64,000 nt of DNA, from contig NZ_CP062973.1 in NCBI RefSeq assembly GCF_017311165.1, positions 1,798,001 to 1,862,000 of the forward strand. Reading direction: 5' to 3'. The notes beneath the pieces are model-generated. The model saw only the letters and a list, made by a program, of their open reading frames with translations. It was not told where the DNA came from and did no database searches. The translations under genes and the position numbers were made by a program. The DNA is from Psychroflexus sp. ALD_RP9. Its GTDB lineage: Bacteria; Bacteroidota; Bacteroidia; Flavobacteriales; Flavobacteriaceae. Below are positions 55,064-64,000 of the stretch, piece after piece. Positions within the stretch are counted from its first letter, which is position 1. Every line of letters begins with the position of its first letter.

Positions 55064-57014
55064 TAAAGACATATTAAAACGCTATTATTTAATAGCCGTA
55101 TTGTTTGTGGTTGTTGCTATTGCTATTGTTTACCAACTTTTCAATATTCAATTTAAGCAAGGTGATTACTATACAGAATTGGCTCAAAATACGGTATACA
55201 AAAACTTCAAAATAGAGCCTAATCGAGGTAATATTTACGATGCTAATATGAATTTATTGGCAACTTCAGTCACTAAATATGAAATTAGGTTTGACCCAAT
55301 ATCAGTTACCAAGTCTAACTTTGATACTTATCTAAATCCACTTTCAGATTCGCTTTCAAAAATGTTTTCTAAGTCTGCAGCTTATTATAAAAATAAGTTT
55401 AAAAAGGCTAGAGCTTTAAACAATCGCTATGTTTTTATTGCTAAAAATTTAGATTACTCAGATTACATCCGAATTAAAAATTTCCCGATGTTTAATCTTG
55501 GCGCTTATAAAGGTGGATTCATCGCAGAGCAGTCAACTGTTAGAGAACATCCGCTAGGAAAAATTGGCCGGCGAACTGTTGGCTATAATAGTGTAGGTTT
55601 AGAAGGTGCTTTTGATGATTACTTACAAGGTGAAAAAGGACAACGGCTAAAGCAAAAAATCGCAAAAGGGCAATGGAAGCCACTCACCGATTTAAATCAA
55701 GTGGAGCCAGTTGATGGTCTTGATGTTATTTCAACTATAGATGTCAATATTCAAGATATCACACATCATGCATTGTTAGCTCAACTTGAATTTTTTGAAG
55801 CAGAACATGGAACTGCTGTTGTAATGGAAACCAAAACAGGTGAAATTAAAGCAATTTCAAATCTTGGCTTAAGTAATGAACCTGGTAAATATTATGAAAA
55901 ACGTAATTACGCAGTTTATGAGCCTCACGAGCCTGGCTCTACATTTAAATTGATGAGTTTAGTTGCTGCACTTGAAGATAAGGTCGTAGATACAAGTACT
56001 GTAATTGATACAGAAAACGGTCGCTTAAAATATTTTGATCGAACAGTTTACGACTCTAAACAAGGTGGTTATGGTAAGATTTCAGTTGCTAAAGCTTTTG
56101 AAGTTTCATCAAACACTGCTTTTGCTAAAATGATTTATGAAAATTATAAAGATCAGCCAGAACAATTTGTTGATCGTTTAAAAATGATGGGCTTAGATCA
56201 AAAAATTGGTCTCCAAATAAAAGGTGAAGGTCAACCGAGTATTCCTCATCCAAATAATTCAAATTGGTACGGCACTACTTTACCATGGATGAGTTTCGGC
56301 TATGGTGTTTCTCAAACAGCGCTTCAAATTTTGAGTTTTTATAACGCAATTGCTAATGATGGCGTAATGGTAAAACCACGTTTTATAAAAGCTGTGCGTG
56401 ACCGACATAAGTTAATTGAGCAATATACTGAACCACAAATTACAGGTAGCGTTTGTTCTGAAGAAACAGCAAAACAAGTGAGAGCCATTTTAAAAAATGT
56501 AGTTAATAAAGGTACAGCAAGTAATATTTATTCACCAAGATTTTCAATGGCTGGTAAAACAGGAACTTGCCAAACTGAATATTGGGTAGAATCTGGTCGA
56601 TACATTGCATCATTTGCTGGTTATTTCCCAGCAGACAAGCCTAAATATTCTTGCATTGTTGTAATACATAAGCCAAATCCTGAAAAAGGATATTACGGAA
56701 GTACAGTTGCAGCACCAGTTTTTAAACGTATCGCTAAGAAAATTTATTCAGATACGCCTATTGAAGCCCGATTACCAAGAATAAAGTTAAACCAGTTACA
56801 GTTAACTGAACAAGACAATTATAATCAAGTGCTTAACAAATATAAAACCATCATGCCAAATTTAGTTGGTATGCCAGCAATGGATGCTATTTCAATTTTA
56901 GAAAATCTTGGCTTGAAGGTAAAATTATTTGGCGAAGGAAAAGTGATTAAGCAATCACTAGCACCTGGAAAATCAGTTAAAGGGAATAAACACGTAAATT
57001 TAATTTTAGGTTGA
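55050..57014 (+). CDS. ftsI: Septal peptidoglycan transpeptidase FtsI (PBP3) with PASTA domain
   Basis: Class B penicillin-binding protein that cross-links septal peptidoglycan. I start it at ATG 55050 (654 residues, MSQTDKDILKRYY) rather than the TTG at 55041. One membrane helix (about residues 13-32) precedes the dimerisation domain. The transpeptidase active site has S297-T-F-K300, S353-S-N355 and K503-T-G505. A C-terminal PASTA domain starts at MPNLVGMPAMDAI. It overlaps ftsL by 14 nt and murE by 4 nt. Confidence 0.96.
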   Translation: MSQTDKDILKRYYLIAVLFVVVAIAIVYQLFNIQFKQGDYYTELAQNTVYKNFKIEPNRGNIYDANMNLLATSVTKYEIRFDPISVTKSNFDTYLNPLSDSLSKMFSKSAAYYKNKFKKARALNNRYVFIAKNLDYSDYIRIKNFPMFNLGAYKGGFIAEQSTVREHPLGKIGRRTVGYNSVGLEGAFDDYLQGEKGQRLKQKIAKGQWKPLTDLNQVEPVDGLDVISTIDVNIQDITHHALLAQLEFFEAEHGTAVVMETKTGEIKAISNLGLSNEPGKYYEKRNYAVYEPHEPGSTFKLMSLVAALEDKVVDTSTVIDTENGRLKYFDRTVYDSKQGGYGKISVAKAFEVSSNTAFAKMIYENYKDQPEQFVDRLKMMGLDQKIGLQIKGEGQPSIPHPNNSNWYGTTLPWMSFGYGVSQTALQILSFYNAIANDGVMVKPRFIKAVRDRHKLIEQYTEPQITGSVCSEETAKQVRAILKNVVNKGTASNIYSPRFSMAGKTGTCQTEYWVESGRYIASFAGYFPADKPKYSCIVVIHKPNPEKGYYGSTVAAPVFKRIAKKIYSDTPIEARLPRIKLNQLQLTEQDNYNQVLNKYKTIMPNLVGMPAMDAISILENLGLKVKLFGEGKVIKQSLAPGKSVKGNKHVNLILG

Positions 57015-58477
57015 AGTTATTAAAAGACATCTTATTAAACGTTGCTATAGAACAAGTTGTTGGGTCAACTTCTGTTGAAGTTAACGCGTTAAGTTTTGAT
57101 TCAAGAGCTGTGAGCTCATTAACTTGTTTCGTGGCTATTAGAGGAGAAAAGGCTAATGGACATCAATTTATCACTAAAGCAATTGACTCAGGCGCTAGTG
57201 CTATTATTTGTGATACTTTGCCAAAAGAACTGGTTAATAATGTTACTTATATTCGAGTGAATGATACGCGCGAAGCTTTAGCACATTTATCTAATAACTT
57301 TTATAATCAACCATCACAAAAACTTCAACTTGTTGGCGTAACAGGTACAAATGGTAAAACTACAGTTAGTAGTTTATTATTTCAATTGTTTAAAGATTTA
57401 GGCTTTTCAGTTGGTTTAATTTCTACAGTTGTTATTAAAATTAATGATGAAGATTTTCCGACAAATCTCACTACACCAGATTCTATTACTATAAACAATA
57501 CGATTAGTAAAATGGTTGAAGCTGGCGTAGAATACTGTTTTATGGAAGTGAGTTCACACGGAATTGACCAAAAGCGCTCTTTAGGTTTAGATTTTGATAC
57601 TGCAATTTTTACTAACCTTTCACATGATCATTTAGATTATCACAATTCTTTTGAAGAATACAGGAATGTTAAAAAAAGACTTTTTGATCAGTTGAAGCCT
57701 CAAGCCGTTGCAATTACCAATATAGATGATAAAAACGGACGATTCATGTTGCAAAACACAAGCGCCAATCAATTCACATATGCTATAAAGTCTATTGCAG
57801 ATATTAAAGCAAAAATTTTAGAAAAGAATTTCGATGGACTTAAGCTTGATATTGATGGACAAGAAATTTGGTCGTCTTTTTTAGGAGAGTTTAATGTTTA
57901 TAATTTGTTAGCTGTTTATGCTACAGCGCTTCAGTTTTGTAGTGATAAACTTCAAATTTTACAGTCAATTACTTGCTTAAAGCCAGTGGCTGGTAGATTT
58001 CAGCACATGGTGTCTACAAATAATAATGTTCACGCAATTGTAGATTATGCACATACACCTGATGCCTTACAAAATGTTTTAAAATCAATTAATGCTATTC
58101 GCACTCATAACGAGACTTTAATTACTGTAGTTGGTTGTGGTGGTAATCGCGATAAAAGTAAAAGACCAAAAATGGGCAAAATTGCAACTCAGTTGAGTGA
58201 TAAAGTGATTTTTACGAGTGATAATCCGCGATTTGAAGATCCTGATAAAATTATAGCAGACATAGAAACAGGCGTTGAGCCCCAAAATACGTCTAAATAT
58301 GTAGCAATTAGCAACCGCGCACAAGCCATAAAAACGGCATGTCAGCAAGCACAACCTAATGATATTATTTTAATTGCTGGAAAAGGTCACGAAACTTATC
58401 AAGATACTAAAGGTGTTAAACATGATTTTGATGATCGACAGCATATTAAACAAAACTTTAAATTATTTAAGCTCTAA
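57011..58477 (+). CDS. murE: UDP-MurNAc-tripeptide synthetase MurE
   Basis: Adds the third stem amino acid to the peptidoglycan precursor. 488 residues from a TTG start inside the TTGA overlap with the ftsI stop. The ATP loop VTGTNGKTT lies near residue 111. The DNPR motif (SDNPRFEDP, near residue 404) is the recognised marker for meso-diaminopimelate specificity, so this organism should make mDAP-type peptidoglycan. The carbamylated-Lys/His region and GHETYQD at the C-terminus are also present. mraY starts 3 nt later. Confidence 0.96.
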   Translation: MKLLKDILLNVAIEQVVGSTSVEVNALSFDSRAVSSLTCFVAIRGEKANGHQFITKAIDSGASAIICDTLPKELVNNVTYIRVNDTREALAHLSNNFYNQPSQKLQLVGVTGTNGKTTVSSLLFQLFKDLGFSVGLISTVVIKINDEDFPTNLTTPDSITINNTISKMVEAGVEYCFMEVSSHGIDQKRSLGLDFDTAIFTNLSHDHLDYHNSFEEYRNVKKRLFDQLKPQAVAITNIDDKNGRFMLQNTSANQFTYAIKSIADIKAKILEKNFDGLKLDIDGQEIWSSFLGEFNVYNLLAVYATALQFCSDKLQILQSITCLKPVAGRFQHMVSTNNNVHAIVDYAHTPDALQNVLKSINAIRTHNETLITVVGCGGNRDKSKRPKMGKIATQLSDKVIFTSDNPRFEDPDKIIADIETGVEPQNTSKYVAISNRAQAIKTACQQAQPNDIILIAGKGHETYQDTKGVKHDFDDRQHIKQNFKLFKL

Positions 58478-58480
58478 ACA

Positions 58481-59698
58481 ATGTTATATAACTTATTTGA
58501 ATTTTTAGAACAAAATTACGATTTGCCAGGTGCAAGATTGTTTGGTTATATCTCTTTTAGAGCTGCATTAGCCTTAATTATTGCCTTGTTGTTTTCAACT
58601 GTTTTTGGTAAGCACATCATACTACTGCTCCAACGCAAACAAGTAGGTGAAAGCGTAAGAGAGTTAGGTTTAGAAGGCCAGAAAGCAAAAGCAGGAACGC
58701 CAACCATGGGCGGTTTAATTATTATTGCTGCTACATTAGTGCCTGTACTTTTACTTAATAACCTAAACAATATTTACATTTTGTTGTTGATTATAACAAC
58801 TGTTTGGATGGGAGCTATTGGGTTTTTAGACGATTACATCAAAACATTTAAAAAAAATAAAGAAGGTTTAAAAGGAAAGTTTAAAGTTATTGGTCAAGTT
58901 GGTTTAGGTATTATTGTAGGTTCGGTAATGTACTTTCATGAAGATGTCACCGTAAAAGAAATTACGGTAAAAGAAAATACGCTTACTAATACTGAAGTTT
59001 TTCAAAGTCAAGAGTTGAAGTCAACAACAACAACTATTCCGTTTGTTAAAAATAATGAGCTTGATTATTCAAAGGTATTAACTTGGATTTCGAATGACTT
59101 AAAACCATTTGCTTGGTTAATTTTTATCCCAATTGTAATTTTTATAGTAACAGCAGTCTCAAATGGTGCTAACTTAACTGATGGTATTGATGGTTTGGCA
59201 GCAGGAAGTTCAGCTATTATTGTGCTTACTTTAGGTTTGTTTGCTTGGGTTTCAGGTAATCTTATTTTCTCTGAGTATTTAGATGTGATGTATATTCCAA
59301 GATCTGGAGAAATGACCATTTTTATAGCTGCATTCACGGGTTCACTTATCGGATTTTTATGGTATAACACTTTTCCGGCCCAAGTTTTTATGGGTGATAC
59401 AGGAAGTTTAACAATAGGCGGAATTATCGCAGTTATTGCAATCGCTACAAGAAAAGAATTACTGATTCCTATTTTATGCGGAATATTTTTTCTAGAAAAT
59501 TTATCGGTGGTTTTACAAGTTGGGTGGTTTAAATACACCAAGAAAAAGTTTGGTGCTGGTAGACGAATTTTTTTAATGTCTCCTTTACACCATCACTATC
59601 AAAAAAAAGGATTTCATGAAAGTAAAATTGTTGTACGTTTTTGGATAATTGGTATTCTACTAGCTGTTATTAGCATTGTAACCTTGAAAATTAGATGA
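58481..59698 (+). CDS. mraY: Phospho-MurNAc-pentapeptide transferase MraY
   Basis: Makes lipid I on the inner membrane. 405 residues with about ten helices. Diagnostic segments are [26 protein letters not shown] with the catalytic Asp pair, [16 protein letters not shown], and [15 protein letters not shown]. It is about 45 residues longer than Escherichia coli MraY. The extra length falls in a polar Thr/Lys/Glu-rich segment (about residues 150-200) between two helices, which I believe is usual in Bacteroidetes. It overlaps murD by 4 nt. Confidence 0.96.
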   Translation: MLYNLFEFLEQNYDLPGARLFGYISFRAALALIIALLFSTVFGKHIILLLQRKQVGESVRELGLEGQKAKAGTPTMGGLIIIAATLVPVLLLNNLNNIYILLLIITTVWMGAIGFLDDYIKTFKKNKEGLKGKFKVIGQVGLGIIVGSVMYFHEDVTVKEITVKENTLTNTEVFQSQELKSTTTTIPFVKNNELDYSKVLTWISNDLKPFAWLIFIPIVIFIVTAVSNGANLTDGIDGLAAGSSAIIVLTLGLFAWVSGNLIFSEYLDVMYIPRSGEMTIFIAAFTGSLIGFLWYNTFPAQVFMGDTGSLTIGGIIAVIAIATRKELLIPILCGIFFLENLSVVLQVGWFKYTKKKFGAGRRIFLMSPLHHHYQKKGFHESKIVVRFWIIGILLAVISIVTLKIR

Positions 59699-61041
59699 TG
59701 AAAAGAATTGTTATACTTGGTGGTGGCGAAAGCGGAGTTGGTGCTGCTGTACTGGCAAAACAAAAGGCGTTTGCAGTATTTTTGAGTGATCAAGGTAAAA
59801 TTAAACCGAAATACAAAAAAATACTTCAAAAGCATAGCATTCCCTTTGAAGATGAAGGTCATACAACAAGTGAAATCTTTAAGGCTGATATTGTTATTAA
59901 AAGTCCTGGTATTCCTGATGATATACCGTTAATTAATAATTTGAGAAATCAAGGTATTGAAGTGATTTCAGAAATTGAATTTGCTTACCGATTTACCAAG
60001 GCTACTATTATTGCTATAACAGGCTCTAATGGAAAAACAACGGTAACTAAAATGGTTTACCATATTTTAAAGCAAGCTCATTTATCTGTTGCAATGGTTG
60101 GTAATGTTGGCGATAGTTTTGCGATGCATATTGCTACTCAACCCGAAGTTGATAATTATGTGATTGAAGTGAGTAGTTTTCAGCTTGATAATTGTGTGAG
60201 TTTTAAACCTCATATTTCAATTTTAACTAACATTACTCCAGATCACTTAGACAGATATGATAATAATTTCCACTTGTACCGAAAAGCTAAATTTAAAATT
60301 CTTCAAAATCAAGGTCAAGATGATTTCTTTATCTACAATGAAGACGATTTAGCTATTACTGAATTCCTTCCGAAGATTTCAACAAACGTACAACTCATTC
60401 CATTTAGTAAAAAACAATTAAAACAAAATATTGCTGCTTTTATTGAGCAGAATACAATTAAAATAAACCTTAATCAACAAAAAACATTTAACATGTCTAT
60501 AGATAATTTGAACGTAAAAGGCGCTCATAATGCACAAAATGCAATGGCAGCCTCAACAGCAGCAAGACTTTTAAAAATAAGAAAACAAACTATACGTGAA
60601 AGTATGGAAAGCTTTAGAGGTGTAGAGCACCGACTTGAAGAGGTGAAAGTTTTGAACAATGTTAATTATATAAATGATTCTAAAGCTACAAACATTAACG
60701 CTACATTTTATGCATTAGATAGTATGACTAAACCAACTGTGTGGATTGTTGGAGGTGTTGATAAGGGAAATAATTATCAAGATTTGCTAGCCTTAGTAAA
60801 TGAACGTGTAAAGGCCATTGTTTGTCTAGGTATAGATAACTCTAAAATTATTGAAGCTTTTGGAAAAACAGTCGATGAGATTATAGAGGCTGCTAATATG
60901 GCTGATGCTGTTTTAGCAGCTCAGCATTTTTCTAGTGCTGGCGATACAGTTTTGTTATCGCCAGCATGTGCTAGTTTTGACTTGTTTGAAAATTATGAAG
61001 ATCGTGGAAGACAATTTAAAGAATGTGTTCGTAAACTGTAA
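59695..61041 (+). CDS. murD: UDP-MurNAc-alanine:D-glutamate ligase MurD
   Basis: Adds D-glutamate to UDP-MurNAc-L-Ala. 448 residues. The N-terminal nucleotide-binding [12 protein letters not shown], the ATP loop TGSNGKTT near residue 110, and [14 protein letters not shown] are all present, with [17 protein letters not shown] in the third domain. There are two adjacent ATGs at the start (59695 and 59698), and I use the first. ftsW begins directly after the stop codon. Confidence 0.96.
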   Translation: MMKRIVILGGGESGVGAAVLAKQKAFAVFLSDQGKIKPKYKKILQKHSIPFEDEGHTTSEIFKADIVIKSPGIPDDIPLINNLRNQGIEVISEIEFAYRFTKATIIAITGSNGKTTVTKMVYHILKQAHLSVAMVGNVGDSFAMHIATQPEVDNYVIEVSSFQLDNCVSFKPHISILTNITPDHLDRYDNNFHLYRKAKFKILQNQGQDDFFIYNEDDLAITEFLPKISTNVQLIPFSKKQLKQNIAAFIEQNTIKINLNQQKTFNMSIDNLNVKGAHNAQNAMAASTAARLLKIRKQTIRESMESFRGVEHRLEEVKVLNNVNYINDSKATNINATFYALDSMTKPTVWIVGGVDKGNNYQDLLALVNERVKAIVCLGIDNSKIIEAFGKTVDEIIEAANMADAVLAAQHFSSAGDTVLLSPACASFDLFENYEDRGRQFKECVRKL

Positions 61042-62256
61042 ATGATGCAGCAACTGTTTTCACATATTAAAGGAGATAAATCTATTTGGGCTATTGTAGC
61101 TCTGATGGCAATATTTTCGTTTATGCCTGTTTTTAGTGCAAGCAGTAACTTGGCTTATTTAAATGGTGGAGATGGTAACACTATAAGTTATTTAATAAAG
61201 CATTTTATTCATTTAGGTTTAGGTTTTGGGTTAATGTACGCTGTTCACAAAGTGCCGCTTCGTTATTTTAAGGGTATTTCTTTAATCATGTTACCTTTAG
61301 TAGTTGTGTTATTAATCATTACCCTTGCACAAGGCACAACTATTGGTGGTGCTAATGCTAGCCGGTGGATTAGTATTCCTATTGTTAATCTTTCCTTTCA
61401 AACATCAAGTTTGGCTAGTGTTGTTTTATTGGTTTACGTGGCTAGATATTTAGCAAAGTATAAAGATCGCAAAATAAATTTTAAGCAAAGCATAGTGTCA
61501 CTTTGGTTACCAGTTTTTGCTGTTGTGGGTCTAGTTTTACCAGCAAACTTTTCAACTGCAGCTTTATTGTTTTTTATGGTAATCTTGGTTGTTTATATTG
61601 GAAAATATCCACTAAAATATCTTGGACTTATCTTAGGTATAGGAGTAGTAATGCTTTCTATATTTGTGTTAACGGCCAAAGCTTTTCCTGGTTTGTTTCC
61701 TAATCGTGTTGATACGTGGATGAGTAGAATCGAAAATTTTTCTGAACCAGACGGTGATGAACAATATCAAGTTGAAAAAGCTAAAATTGCCATTGCAACT
61801 GGTGGTTTAACGGGTAATGGTATTGGTAAAAGTGTTCAACGTCATTTTTTACCGCAATCATCTTCAGATTTCATATACGCGATAATCGTTGAAGAAATGG
61901 GATTAATTGGTGGTCTTGGGGTTGTATTAGCTTATCTTTTTTTGCTTTTTAGAATTAGCATTGTTGCTTCAAAATCTTATAATTTCTTTGGTAAGCTAAT
62001 TACAATTGCTGTTGGCTTACCTATTATTTTTCAAGCCTTGATTAATATGAGCGTCGCAGTTGAGTTGTTACCGGTTACAGGACAAACCTTGCCTTTGATT
62101 AGTAGCGGTGGAAGCTCTATCTGGATGACATGTATTTCGGTTGGTATAATTTTAAGCGTCAGTAATAAAGAAGAAAATGAGCCAAACGAAGAAGTTTCTT
62201 TAAATGAAAATAGTAATAACGATAACCCTTTAGAAGTTTTAAGCGAAACGATATGA
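61042..62256 (+). CDS. ftsW: Lipid II polymerase / division protein FtsW
   Basis: SEDS-family membrane glycosyltransferase that works with FtsI at the septum. 404 residues with about ten helices. SEDS landmarks are GGANASRWISIP, KAKIAIATGGLTGNGIGKS, VEEMGLIGGLGVV, and LPLISSGGSS near the C-terminus. Position in the cluster, after murD, identifies it as FtsW rather than RodA. It has a hydrophilic Asn/Glu-rich tail and overlaps murG by 4 nt. Confidence 0.95.
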   Translation: MMQQLFSHIKGDKSIWAIVALMAIFSFMPVFSASSNLAYLNGGDGNTISYLIKHFIHLGLGFGLMYAVHKVPLRYFKGISLIMLPLVVVLLIITLAQGTTIGGANASRWISIPIVNLSFQTSSLASVVLLVYVARYLAKYKDRKINFKQSIVSLWLPVFAVVGLVLPANFSTAALLFFMVILVVYIGKYPLKYLGLILGIGVVMLSIFVLTAKAFPGLFPNRVDTWMSRIENFSEPDGDEQYQVEKAKIAIATGGLTGNGIGKSVQRHFLPQSSSDFIYAIIVEEMGLIGGLGVVLAYLFLLFRISIVASKSYNFFGKLITIAVGLPIIFQALINMSVAVELLPVTGQTLPLISSGGSSIWMTCISVGIILSVSNKEENEPNEEVSLNENSNNDNPLEVLSETI

Positions 62257-63350
62257 ATCAACCAAAATACATCATATCAGGTGGCGGTACTGGCGGACAT
62301 ATCTTTCCGGCTGTTGCCATTGCTGATGCACTAAAACAAGAACATCCAGAGACTTCAATATTATTTATTGGTGCAAAAGGCAAAATGGAAATGGAGAAAA
62401 TTCCGAAACTGGGTTATAATATAAAAGGTTTGTGGATTAGCGGGATTCAACGTAAAATAGACTTAAGTAATTTATTATTTCCAATCAAATTGTTTTTTAG
62501 TCTCATTAAAGCTGTTTTTATCATTATAAAGTTTAAACCAAATGCTGTAATCGGTACTGGAGGTTTTGCTTCAGCACCTACTTTAAAAGCAGCTCAGTGG
62601 TTGGGATATCCAACCCTAATACAAGAGCAAAATTCGTATGCTGGAGTTACCAATAAATGGCTGTCAGCAAAAGCAAAATCAATATGTGTGGCTTATCCGA
62701 ATATGGAAACTTATTTTCCGAAACAAAAATTAAAATTTACAGGAAACCCAATACGTAAAAGCTTGTTGAAAAATACATTAAATTCTTCTCAAGCGAAACA
62801 AAACCTTCAATTAGAGCAGAAGTTAACACTTTTTATTATTGGTGGTAGCTTAGGCTCTAAGCGCATCAACGAACTTATTGATTCTCATCTAAATTGGTTA
62901 TTATCAAAAGATTTACAATTAATCTGGCAGACAGGAAAAATGTATTATCAAACCTACCAATCAAAGCATTCAAAATCGGTTAAGGTAAAGCAATTTATAG
63001 AAGATATGAATTTAGTTTATTCTGCTGCTGATATTATTATTTCTCGTGCTGGCGCTGGTACGGTGAGTGAACTGGCTACTGTAGGTAAACCTGTTTTATT
63101 TATTCCATCTCCAAACGTAGCCGAGAATCATCAATATAAAAATGCTAAGTCTGTCTGTAGACAAAACGCTGCAGTTATGATTGAAGAACAAAATTTGGAG
63201 GCTGAATTCCAAGACTTAATGAGCCAACTAATTACCGACCAAAATTTAAAGCTAAAATTAGCTCGTAATTTTAAGAATTTAGCAAAACCTGAAGCTACTC
63301 AACATATTGTAGATGAAATTAAACGCATTCAAAAGCCTTTAAGACAATGA
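62253..63350 (+). CDS. murG: UDP-GlcNAc:lipid I N-acetylglucosamine transferase MurG
   Basis: Converts lipid I to lipid II on the cytoplasmic face of the inner membrane. A 365-residue GT-B glycosyltransferase. The N-terminal glycine loop is SGGGTGGHIFPAVAIADAL. Also present are GTGGFASAP, the second glycine loop IGGSLGSKRIN, the donor-site SRAGAGTVSELA and AENHQYKNA. It overlaps murC by 4 nt (ATGA). Confidence 0.96.
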   Translation: MNQPKYIISGGGTGGHIFPAVAIADALKQEHPETSILFIGAKGKMEMEKIPKLGYNIKGLWISGIQRKIDLSNLLFPIKLFFSLIKAVFIIIKFKPNAVIGTGGFASAPTLKAAQWLGYPTLIQEQNSYAGVTNKWLSAKAKSICVAYPNMETYFPKQKLKFTGNPIRKSLLKNTLNSSQAKQNLQLEQKLTLFIIGGSLGSKRINELIDSHLNWLLSKDLQLIWQTGKMYYQTYQSKHSKSVKVKQFIEDMNLVYSAADIIISRAGAGTVSELATVGKPVLFIPSPNVAENHQYKNAKSVCRQNAAVMIEEQNLEAEFQDLMSQLITDQNLKLKLARNFKNLAKPEATQHIVDEIKRIQKPLRQ

Positions 63351-64000
63351 AAGATTTAAACCACTATAGTTCTATTTTTTGTATCGGTATTGGCGGTATA
63401 GGTTTGAGTGCAATTGCGCGTTATTTTAATCATAACAATGCAAAAGTTTTTGGGTATGATCGTACAGCAACTAAGTTAACACAACAATTAGAAGCTGAAG
63501 GTATTAATATTCAAACAAGCTTAGATACAGTAAATCTAAAACAATTTTTACCTGAAAAAACTTTAGTCATTTACACAGCTGCAATAAGTGTTCAAAATGA
63601 ATTATTGGTTTATTTTAAATCTCAAGGATTTGATTGTTACAAGCGAGCTAGAGTTTTAGGAGAAATTACCAAGAATAAACCCACTTTAGCAGTAGCTGGA
63701 ACTCATGGAAAGACAACAACATCAGCTATTTTAGCACATCTTTTATTTCAAGCTAAAATTAATTTTACAGGTTTTTTAGGTGGTGTGGTTAATGATTTTG
63801 ATTCAAACTATGTTTCCACAGGAAGTGATTTGTTTGTTGTTGAGGCCGATGAGTTTGATCGCTCATTTCTACAACTTCAACCGACTAAGGCTTGCGTGAT
63901 AGCTCAAGACCCAGACCATTTAGATATTTATGAAACTCCAGAACAATTCAATCAAACTTTTAAAGAATTCGTTCAATTATTACCAAATTCATCTCAAGCT
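63347..64000 (+). CDS. murC: UDP-MurNAc:L-alanine ligase MurC (partial, cut by window edge)
   Basis: The first 218 codons only; the frame is still open at the window edge. MurC adds L-alanine to UDP-MurNAc. The N-terminal nucleotide-binding motif CIGIGGIGLSAIA is at residues 12-24. The ATP loop VAGTHGKTTT lies near residue 117, and FVVEADEFDRSFL and DPDHLDIY are present. It starts within the murG stop (ATGA overlap). Confidence 0.96.
   Translation, partial: MKDLNHYSSIFCIGIGGIGLSAIARYFNHNNAKVFGYDRTATKLTQQLEAEGINIQTSLDTVNLKQFLPEKTLVIYTAAISVQNELLVYFKSQGFDCYKRARVLGEITKNKPTLAVAGTHGKTTTSAILAHLLFQAKINFTGFLGGVVNDFDSNYVSTGSDLFVVEADEFDRSFLQLQPTKACVIAQDPDHLDIYETPEQFNQTFKEFVQLLPNSSQA

Noticed and set aside
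59065-59541. A 158-codon open frame on the minus strand
   Set aside because: It lies wholly inside mraY, whose membrane helices create long antisense frames. No promoter or family resemblance.

Overview
The window is a 64 kb stretch of core chromosome from a low-GC, gliding-lineage member of the Bacteroidetes, most likely family Flavobacteriaceae. Several things point there. Promoters carry the Bacteroidetes -7 element TAnnTTTG. No Shine-Dalgarno sequences precede the starts. gldB and gldC lie together. Two secreted proteins end in type IX secretion sorting domains (one type A, one type B). There is a SecDF fusion, a BshC, a DUF4295 ribosomal-type protein, and a dcw cluster that lacks murF. 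I see no prophage, insertion sequence, CRISPR array, integron or recognisable defence island, and nothing whose composition stands out as recently acquired.

Layout. 0-7 kb: lptB faces a leftward run of a secreted glutamine-amidotransferase-like protein, dnaB, accA, an LptF/LptG-type permease and tgt. 7-12.3 kb: a split transketolase, a BLUF photoreceptor, a DEDDh exonuclease, an FAH-family hydrolase and cinA. 12.5-19 kb: bL28, bL33 and DUF4295, then ftsY, a small membrane protein and rimO, then bshC and a PLP decarboxylase. 19-27 kb: a DUF2911 protein, gyrB, a beta-rich secreted protein, mdh and secDF. 27-35.7 kb: a leftward folE-cysS-yidD-lgt operon, a 1,522-residue type IX cargo protein and apt. 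35.8-44.8 kb: tRNA-Arg(ACG), a TPR histidine kinase with its response regulator, a hydroxyacid dehydrogenase, crcB, pepT, pyrD, a LysE-type exporter, an HMG-CoA lyase-like enzyme and rlmN. 44.8-53.1 kb: a type A type IX cargo protein, a polyprenyl synthase, dnaG, nadE, gldB-gldC, a small cysteine-pair protein, engB and an alpha/beta hydrolase. 53.3-64 kb: the division and cell-wall cluster mraZ-rsmH-ftsL-ftsI-murE-mraY-murD-ftsW-murG-murC, cut by the window edge inside murC.

Functionally the window is rich in envelope building (LPS transport, lipoprotein maturation, protein export, peptidoglycan synthesis, gliding) and replication or translation housekeeping (dnaB, dnaG, gyrB, ribosomal proteins, tRNA and rRNA modification). 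Most genes sit in short, tightly packed operons. Convergent gene pairs share perfect stem-loop terminators. Divergent pairs have recognisable TAnnTTTG promoters.

The most interesting signals are subtle. A three-copy, 10-nt-period GTGGN array sits just upstream of mraZ and fits an MraZ operator. The promoters of nadE and gldB face each other and overlap. Two genes (rlmN and the polyprenyl synthase) have -7 elements so close to the start codon that their mRNAs should be leaderless. DnaG, Tgt and bL33 have lost their zinc-binding cysteines. The secreted protein usually labelled asparagine synthetase B shows none of the motifs of that enzyme. I did not find a convincing undescribed multi-gene system, and the findings are ranked accordingly.
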